In this document: one piece after another, positions 59,879 through 64,000 of the stretch
How the letters are laid out: each line of letters opens with the position of its first letter
How positions within the stretch are numbered: the first letter of the stretch is position 1
Origin: Nocardia africana NBRC 100379
Lineage (GTDB): Bacteria; Actinomycetota; Actinomycetes; Mycobacteriales; Mycobacteriaceae
DNA length: 64,000 bases
Direction of reading: 5' to 3'
Assembly (NCBI RefSeq): GCF_001612635.1
Contig: NZ_BDAV01000017.1
Location: forward strand, 1 to 64,000
The notes under the pieces: generated by a model
Seen by the model: only the letters and a program-made list of their open reading frames with translations
What the model was told of the DNA's origin: nothing
Database searches by the model: none
Program-made: the position numbers and the translations under genes

Positions 59879-61369
59879 TCAGGCCTTGACCGCTTCGGCG
59901 GTGCGGTGCACGGGCACGAAACTCGCCGCCGGTGGGCGACGCAGCATCCGGGCGTAGGTGCGCACGGAGGCGGGCCACGGGTTGGTGATCGCGCCGCTGT
60001 CGTGGGTGTACCAGCTCGGCACATCCGTCGACCACACCGTCGTCGCGAGCGCGTCGGCCAGCCATGCCTGATGGGCCGCCATCGCGTCGGCCCGCACCTC
60101 GATCGCCGCCGCACCGATCTCGTCGCGCCAGCGCAGGCAGCGCATGATGTAGTCGATCTGATGTTCCTTCATCATCGGATTGCTGCCCGCCGGAGTGAAC
60201 GAGTTGGGTCCGGCGATGAGGAAGGCATTCGGAAATCCCGGCACCGCCAGGCCCATGAAAGCATCCGCGCCCGAACGCCATCGGTCGTGCAGATGCTGTC
60301 CACCACGGCCGCGCACGGTGATCGGGGCCAGGAATTCGGCGGCGCGGAAACCCGTCGCGTAGACGATGACGTCGGCGTCGTAATGCCCGCCGTCGGCGGT
60401 CACGACCCCGTCGCGGGTGATGCGGGCGATCGCGGCGGTGGTCAGTTCCACGTTGTCGCGGCCCAGCGTGCGGTAGAAGTGACTGTCGAAGACGATGCGT
60501 TTGGCGCCGATCGGATAGTCCGGGGTGAGCCGGTCGCGCAGCTCCGGATCGGCGACACTTCGGCGGAGATACTGGCGCGCAACCCATTCCGCGGGCCGGG
60601 CGGGCCAGCGGCGATGCATGATCGGCGCCAGCAGCGAGTCCGCGGCTTGGTGCAGACCCCAGCGGTAGGCGTGCTGCGCACCGGGCAGCCGCAGCGCCGC
60701 ACGCGTCAGCGGGCCGAATTCGGTGGCCGGTTTGGGCAGGATCCATTGCGGCGTGCGCTGGAATATCCGCACGGATGCGGCCGCGTCGGCCAGCGTCGGC
60801 AGGCATTGCGCCGCACTGGATCCGGTGCCGATCAGGGCGATCCGCCGGCCGCGCAGCTGGGCCGCATGATCCCAGTCGGCGGTATGGAACGACGCACCGC
60901 CGAATTCGTCGCGGCCCGGGATCTCCGGAATGTTCGGCCGGTGCAATTGGCCGACGGCGAAGACCACGACATCGGCGGTGAGCCGAATCCCGTTCGCGGC
61001 CCGCAGTTCCCAGCGCGCCTCCGATTCCGAGTAGGTCGCCTCGGTGACCGCGGTGCCGGTCTGCAGATGGGCGGGTAGCCCTTCCGCGGCGGCGACGGTC
61101 CGCAGATATTCCAAGGTCCGGCGGCGGCCCGGGAATCTGATGCCGGTATTGCGGTACGGCGCGAACGAGAACGAATACAGGTGCGCCGGTATATCACAGC
61201 TGCATCCCGGATAGGTGTTGTCTCGCCACACGCCGCCCAATTCGGACGATTCCTCCAGGATGACGAAATCGTCCATCCCCGCGCGCCGTAGCGCCGTTCC
61301 CATGCCGATTCCCCCGAATCCGGACCCGACGACGACCACTGTGCTGTGCAAGCCCTCTACCACCTCCAT
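59879..61369 (-). CDS. Flavin monooxygenase, Baeyer-Villiger type
   Basis: A 496-residue FAD- and NADPH-dependent monooxygenase. FAD site: VVVVGSGFGGIGMG near residue 11. Second Rossmann site for NADPH: IALIGTGSSAAQ. Between them lies the Baeyer-Villiger fingerprint FGGASFHTADWDH (FxGxxxHxxxW). Also present are GGVWRDNTYPGCSCDIPAHLYSFSF and the late VYATGF motif. Such enzymes insert oxygen next to ketones or oxidise sulphur or nitrogen; related proteins are common in Nocardia and Rhodococcus. Substrate unknown. It stands alone with a divergent methyltransferase upstream. Confidence 0.9.
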   Translation of the reverse strand: MEVVEGLHSTVVVVGSGFGGIGMGTALRRAGMDDFVILEESSELGGVWRDNTYPGCSCDIPAHLYSFSFAPYRNTGIRFPGRRRTLEYLRTVAAAEGLPAHLQTGTAVTEATYSESEARWELRAANGIRLTADVVVFAVGQLHRPNIPEIPGRDEFGGASFHTADWDHAAQLRGRRIALIGTGSSAAQCLPTLADAAASVRIFQRTPQWILPKPATEFGPLTRAALRLPGAQHAYRWGLHQAADSLLAPIMHRRWPARPAEWVARQYLRRSVADPELRDRLTPDYPIGAKRIVFDSHFYRTLGRDNVELTTAAIARITRDGVVTADGGHYDADVIVYATGFRAAEFLAPITVRGRGGQHLHDRWRSGADAFMGLAVPGFPNAFLIAGPNSFTPAGSNPMMKEHQIDYIMRCLRWRDEIGAAAIEVRADAMAAHQAWLADALATTVWSTDVPSWYTHDSGAITNPWPASVRTYARMLRRPPAASFVPVHRTAEAVKA

Positions 61370-61840
61370 GTGAGAAGAGACATCCAGTAACCGATCGGCA
61401 ACCTTACGTCCTGCGGGGCCGAATTCCTAAATACCCGATCGCACAGGTGAAACGGCAGCCCCCGAACCCGGGTGCCGATATGGACAACGTTCCAGATTGG
61501 ACGCTTGATTAGTGCCGAACTGCGCCAAACGTCCACCCGCCCAAAGGCAGGCGTGAATCGCGCACCCCCGACTGCCGCCGCGAACCGATGAAGCCAGTTA
61601 GCACATTTTCAGCTAACTACCTGTGACCGCCGAGATCTCCTCGAACGCCGTTGGCGCACACGAGCCGTCGGGCATGTCCGGCCGGGCCGCACCCGTACTG
61701 CCTCACCGCGGCACCGAATATCACGGCCCTGCAACATGTTCCGGCGCCCTCACCGCCCGTGGGTTTATACTCGCGTAGTTCGCACCGACGAAATGCCGCG
61801 CGGTTCGGCGGCGCCCCACACCTACGGGAGCTCAGCACAT
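61370..61840. other. Upstream region of the second DUF574 methyltransferase
   Basis: About 470 bases without a supported gene. It holds the inverted repeat AGTTAGC (61596-61602) / GCTAACT (61612-61618) in an AT-rich stretch, and a possible -10 TATACT at 61766-61771, about 70 bases before the methyltransferase start. The 12-bp repeats of the 13-16 kb locus are not present here. Confidence 0.35.
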
Positions 61841-62638
61841 ATGGCCATCGACGATCCGGCTCAGATCCGTACCGATATTCCCCACTCGGCGCGCATCTGG
61901 AATTTCTGGATGGGCGGCAAGGACAATTACGAGGTCGACCGCGCCGTCGGTGAGGCGAGCCTGCAGATCGATCCGGACATCGCGACCATGGCGGTGCAGT
62001 CGCGGCAATTCCTGATCCGGGCGGTGCGCCACCTGGCCGGCGAGGCCGGAATCCGGCAATTCCTCGATATCGGCACCGGCTTGCCGACGATGCAGAACAC
62101 CCACGAGGTGGCGCAGAGTGTCGCACCCGACGCCAAGATCGTCTACGTCGACCACGACCCGCTGGTCCTCGCGCACGCCCGCGCGCTACTCACCAGCACC
62201 ACTCCGGAGGGCGTGACCACCTACGTCAACGCCGATTTCCACGAGCCGGAGAAGATCATCGCCGAGGCGGAGGCCATCCTGGATCTGCAGGAGCCGGTGG
62301 CCGTCATGTTCATGGGCGTCCTCGGCCACGCCCGCAGCTACGACGACATGCTGCGCATCGTGCGCACAGTGCTGGCGGCGGTCCCCTCCGGCAGCTACCT
62401 CGTGCTCTGGGACGGTACCGACGACAGTCAACCGTACGTCGACCTGTGTGCGGAGTACGCGAAAACTGGTGGTACACCGTACTATCCGCGCACGCGTGCC
62501 GAGATCGCCGCGGCCTTCAACGGACTCGAATTCGTCGAGCCCGGCTTCACCTGCATCACGCAGTGGCAGGCCGACTCCAACGAGGTCGGCCGCACCGCCG
62601 AGATCGCGGCCTACGGCGGCGTCGCCCGCAAACCCTGA
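61841..62638 (+). CDS. SAM-dependent methyltransferase, DUF574 family
   Basis: A 265-residue paralogue of 15404-16204 with the same motifs in order: IRTDIPHSARIWNFWMGG, FLDIGTGLPTMQNTHEVAQ, KIVYVDHDPLVLAHA, EPVAVMFMGVLGHARS, SYLVLWDGTDD and the terminal YGGVARKP. The start ATG follows GGGAG. Unlike the first copy it is not beside XRE/DUF397 genes, which argues that the family is a general enzyme type. Substrate unknown. Confidence 0.88.
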   Translation: MAIDDPAQIRTDIPHSARIWNFWMGGKDNYEVDRAVGEASLQIDPDIATMAVQSRQFLIRAVRHLAGEAGIRQFLDIGTGLPTMQNTHEVAQSVAPDAKIVYVDHDPLVLAHARALLTSTTPEGVTTYVNADFHEPEKIIAEAEAILDLQEPVAVMFMGVLGHARSYDDMLRIVRTVLAAVPSGSYLVLWDGTDDSQPYVDLCAEYAKTGGTPYYPRTRAEIAAAFNGLEFVEPGFTCITQWQADSNEVGRTAEIAAYGGVARKP

Positions 62639-62647
62639 CGGGCGCGT

Positions 62648-63682
62648 TCATCGAGCCGGCACCGCACGCGCCCGCTCGATGATGCGCAGGACCGCAACGG
62701 CGTCGGCGGGGTCCACCGGTGGTTCGGCGCCGTCCAGCAGGGCGGCGGCAACTCCGGCGTAGAAGTCCGGATAGGCGCCGGGTTCGCTGGGGGTCAGGCG
62801 TAGATCGCCTTCGGCGCCGAGCTGCCCCCAGTCGACGGGATCGACTCTCCCCCACGGCTGTCCGTCATCGGGACGACGACCTGCCCGCAGTGCCGCTTCC
62901 TGCGGGTCCAGGCCGTAACAGACGTATCCGGCCTCGGAGCCGAGCACCCGGAACCGTGGGCCCAGTTGGGGCGCCACGGCGCTCATCCAGAGATGCGACC
63001 GCACCCCCGAGGCATGAGTGAGCGCCACGAAGGCATCGTCGTCGGCGCGCACTCCGGGGCGCCGGGCGTCGAGTTCGCTGTAGACGTCGTCGACCGGGCC
63101 GAACAGGTCGAGCGCCTGGTCGATCAGGTGACTGCCGAGGTCGTAGAGGATGCCGGCGCCTTCGTCGGCGCCACCGACCTCTCGCCACCCGCCCTTGATC
63201 CGCGGCCGCCAGCGCTCGAACCGGGATTCGAACCGGCACACCTCGCCCAGCGCGCCGTCGGCCATCAGCTTTCGCACCGTACGAAAGTCGCTGTCCCAGC
63301 GTCGATTCTGGAACACGGTAAGCATGGTGCCGGCCTGCCGGGCCGCCTCGATCATCGCCTCGCCCTCCACGGCGGTCAGGGCGAAGGGTTTGTCGACCAC
63401 CACCGGCAGCCCGGCCGCGACGGCCCGCAGCGTCAGTGGGCCGTGGGTGCGGTTCGGGCTCGCGATCACCACCAGATCGATATCCGTTGCCGCGCTGAAC
63501 AATTCGTCCGCCGTGGTGAATACCCGCACGCCGGGATGTTCACCGCGCGCCTGGTCGGCCCGCTCCGGCGAGGAGGTCACCACAGCGGCCACCCGCAGCC
63601 GGGGGTCGGCGGCGATCAGTGGAGCGTGAAAGACCGCCCCGGACAACCCGTATCCGATCACCGCCACATTCACCTGCGCCAT
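62648..63682 (-). CDS. Gfo/Idh/MocA-family oxidoreductase
   Basis: A 344-residue NAD(P)-dependent dehydrogenase. The Rossmann motif VAVIGYGLSGAVFHAPLI lies at the start, then LVVIASPNRTHGPLTLRAVAAGLPVVVDKPFALT with the catalytic Lys of the DKP/EKP motif, and the C-terminal alpha/beta domain with GGADEGAGILYDLGSHLIDQAL, which carries the conserved Asp/His pair. These enzymes oxidise sugars or reduce sugar-like compounds. GAGGAG precedes the ATG. It converges on the methyltransferase gene. Confidence 0.88.
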   Translation of the reverse strand: MAQVNVAVIGYGLSGAVFHAPLIAADPRLRVAAVVTSSPERADQARGEHPGVRVFTTADELFSAATDIDLVVIASPNRTHGPLTLRAVAAGLPVVVDKPFALTAVEGEAMIEAARQAGTMLTVFQNRRWDSDFRTVRKLMADGALGEVCRFESRFERWRPRIKGGWREVGGADEGAGILYDLGSHLIDQALDLFGPVDDVYSELDARRPGVRADDDAFVALTHASGVRSHLWMSAVAPQLGPRFRVLGSEAGYVCYGLDPQEAALRAGRRPDDGQPWGRVDPVDWGQLGAEGDLRLTPSEPGAYPDFYAGVAAALLDGAEPPVDPADAVAVLRIIERARAVPAR

Positions 63683-63812
63683 CGCCGCTCCTCGATTCGA
63701 CCGTCGCTCGCGGGCCGGCATTCGCACCCGCGCGTGGCCGGCACCCCGGCCCGCCTCCATCACAACACGGCCGCGTACTCCGGCGCGGGGACGACTGCCC
63801 CGACACACCGGC

Positions 63813-64000
63813 TCAGCGTTGCGCGTCCCCGGCGGAACGCACCCGGGACGGCGCCCACAAACCGAGGACCACCGCGACGACCAACGTCACCACCCCGAGT
63901 ACGAGGGTGGCCTGGTGCAGCCCGTGCGTGAACGCGAATTTCCCTTGTTCCGCAAGCGGTTTCGCCTGTGGGCCGATGCGTTCGGTCACGGCCAGCGCGC
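63813..64000 (-). CDS. MFS transporter, C-terminal fragment
   Basis: The window ends inside this gene; only about 62 C-terminal residues can be read. They form a polar loop (TERIGPQAKPLAEQGKFAF) and one hydrophobic helix (LHQATLVLGVVTLVVAVVLGL) followed by a basic tail ending DAQR. This matches the last segment of EmrB/QacA-type (DHA2) transporters, though family assignment from so little is tentative. Confidence 0.55.
   Translation of the reverse strand, partial: ALAVTERIGPQAKPLAEQGKFAFTHGLHQATLVLGVVTLVVAVVLGLWAPSRVRSAGDAQR

Noticed and set aside
61651..61953. A small gene upstream of the second DUF574 methyltransferase
   Set aside because: Open frame of 100 codons overlapping the methyltransferase start in another frame, Pro/Arg/Ser-rich and without a ribosome binding site.

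Overview
The window is chromosomal DNA from a high-GC actinomycete. Gene content points to Nocardia or a close relative in the Mycobacteriales. The signs are four secreted antigen-85-like esterases, a glucosyl-3-phosphoglycerate synthase, a WS/DGAT-type acyltransferase, a PapA-like acyltransferase, an acyl-ACP desaturase, a DDN-like (F420-type) protein, an XRE/DUF5753 + DUF397 pair and two DUF574 SAM methyltransferases. Genus is inferred from content only; no rRNA or tRNA gene was seen.

Layout. 0-9 kb: start of a secreted protein, a class 2 lipase, a YdcF-like protein, the tightly overlapped operon pucR - acyl-ACP desaturase - antigen-85-like esterase, and two tandem LIP-family lipases. 9-13 kb: a small protein, a second PucR regulator with an internal Gly/Ser repeat and odd codon use, an APH-fold protein and a TesB-like thioesterase. 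13-17 kb: the most unusual part, with an XRE regulator, DUF397 protein, DUF574 methyltransferase and two orphan small proteins; a 12-bp direct-repeat motif lies at three of their promoter regions. 17-24 kb: TetR, an HNH-like lipoprotein, amino-acid permease, MFS-MarR efflux pair, Usp, a DoxX protein with a long 11-residue-repeat tail, and a hydrolase/TetR pair with a 32-bp operator. 25-31 kb: neutral ceramidase, GH3 glycosidase, DDN-like protein and TetR. 31-38.5 kb: envelope glycolipid-type genes (OafA-like acyltransferase, gpgS, GT39-like transferase, PapA-like acyltransferase, antigen-85-like esterase). 38.5-44 kb: IclR and a divergent beta-propeller protein, a glycine-zipper secreted protein, a BlaI/M56 pair and another secreted protein. 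44-53.9 kb: WYL regulator, two hydrolases, SRPBCC-like protein + WS/DGAT, SRPBCC protein, a truncated MDR oxidoreductase, GrpB, a GFA protein, and ArsR-SRPBCC + RibD-C. 53.9-64 kb: an inverted pair of antigen-85-like esterases, AI-2E family permease, a third PucR, RibD-C protein, a Baeyer-Villiger-like monooxygenase, a second DUF574 methyltransferase, a Gfo/Idh/MocA oxidoreductase and the end of an MFS transporter.

Taken together, the region is rich in exported lipid-active enzymes and envelope acyl/glycosyl transfer, each next to its own one-component regulator (PucR, TetR, MarR, IclR, ArsR, BlaI). Several operators and terminators can be read directly as palindromes or long GC hairpins between genes. 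No prophage, insertion sequence, CRISPR array or tRNA was recognised.
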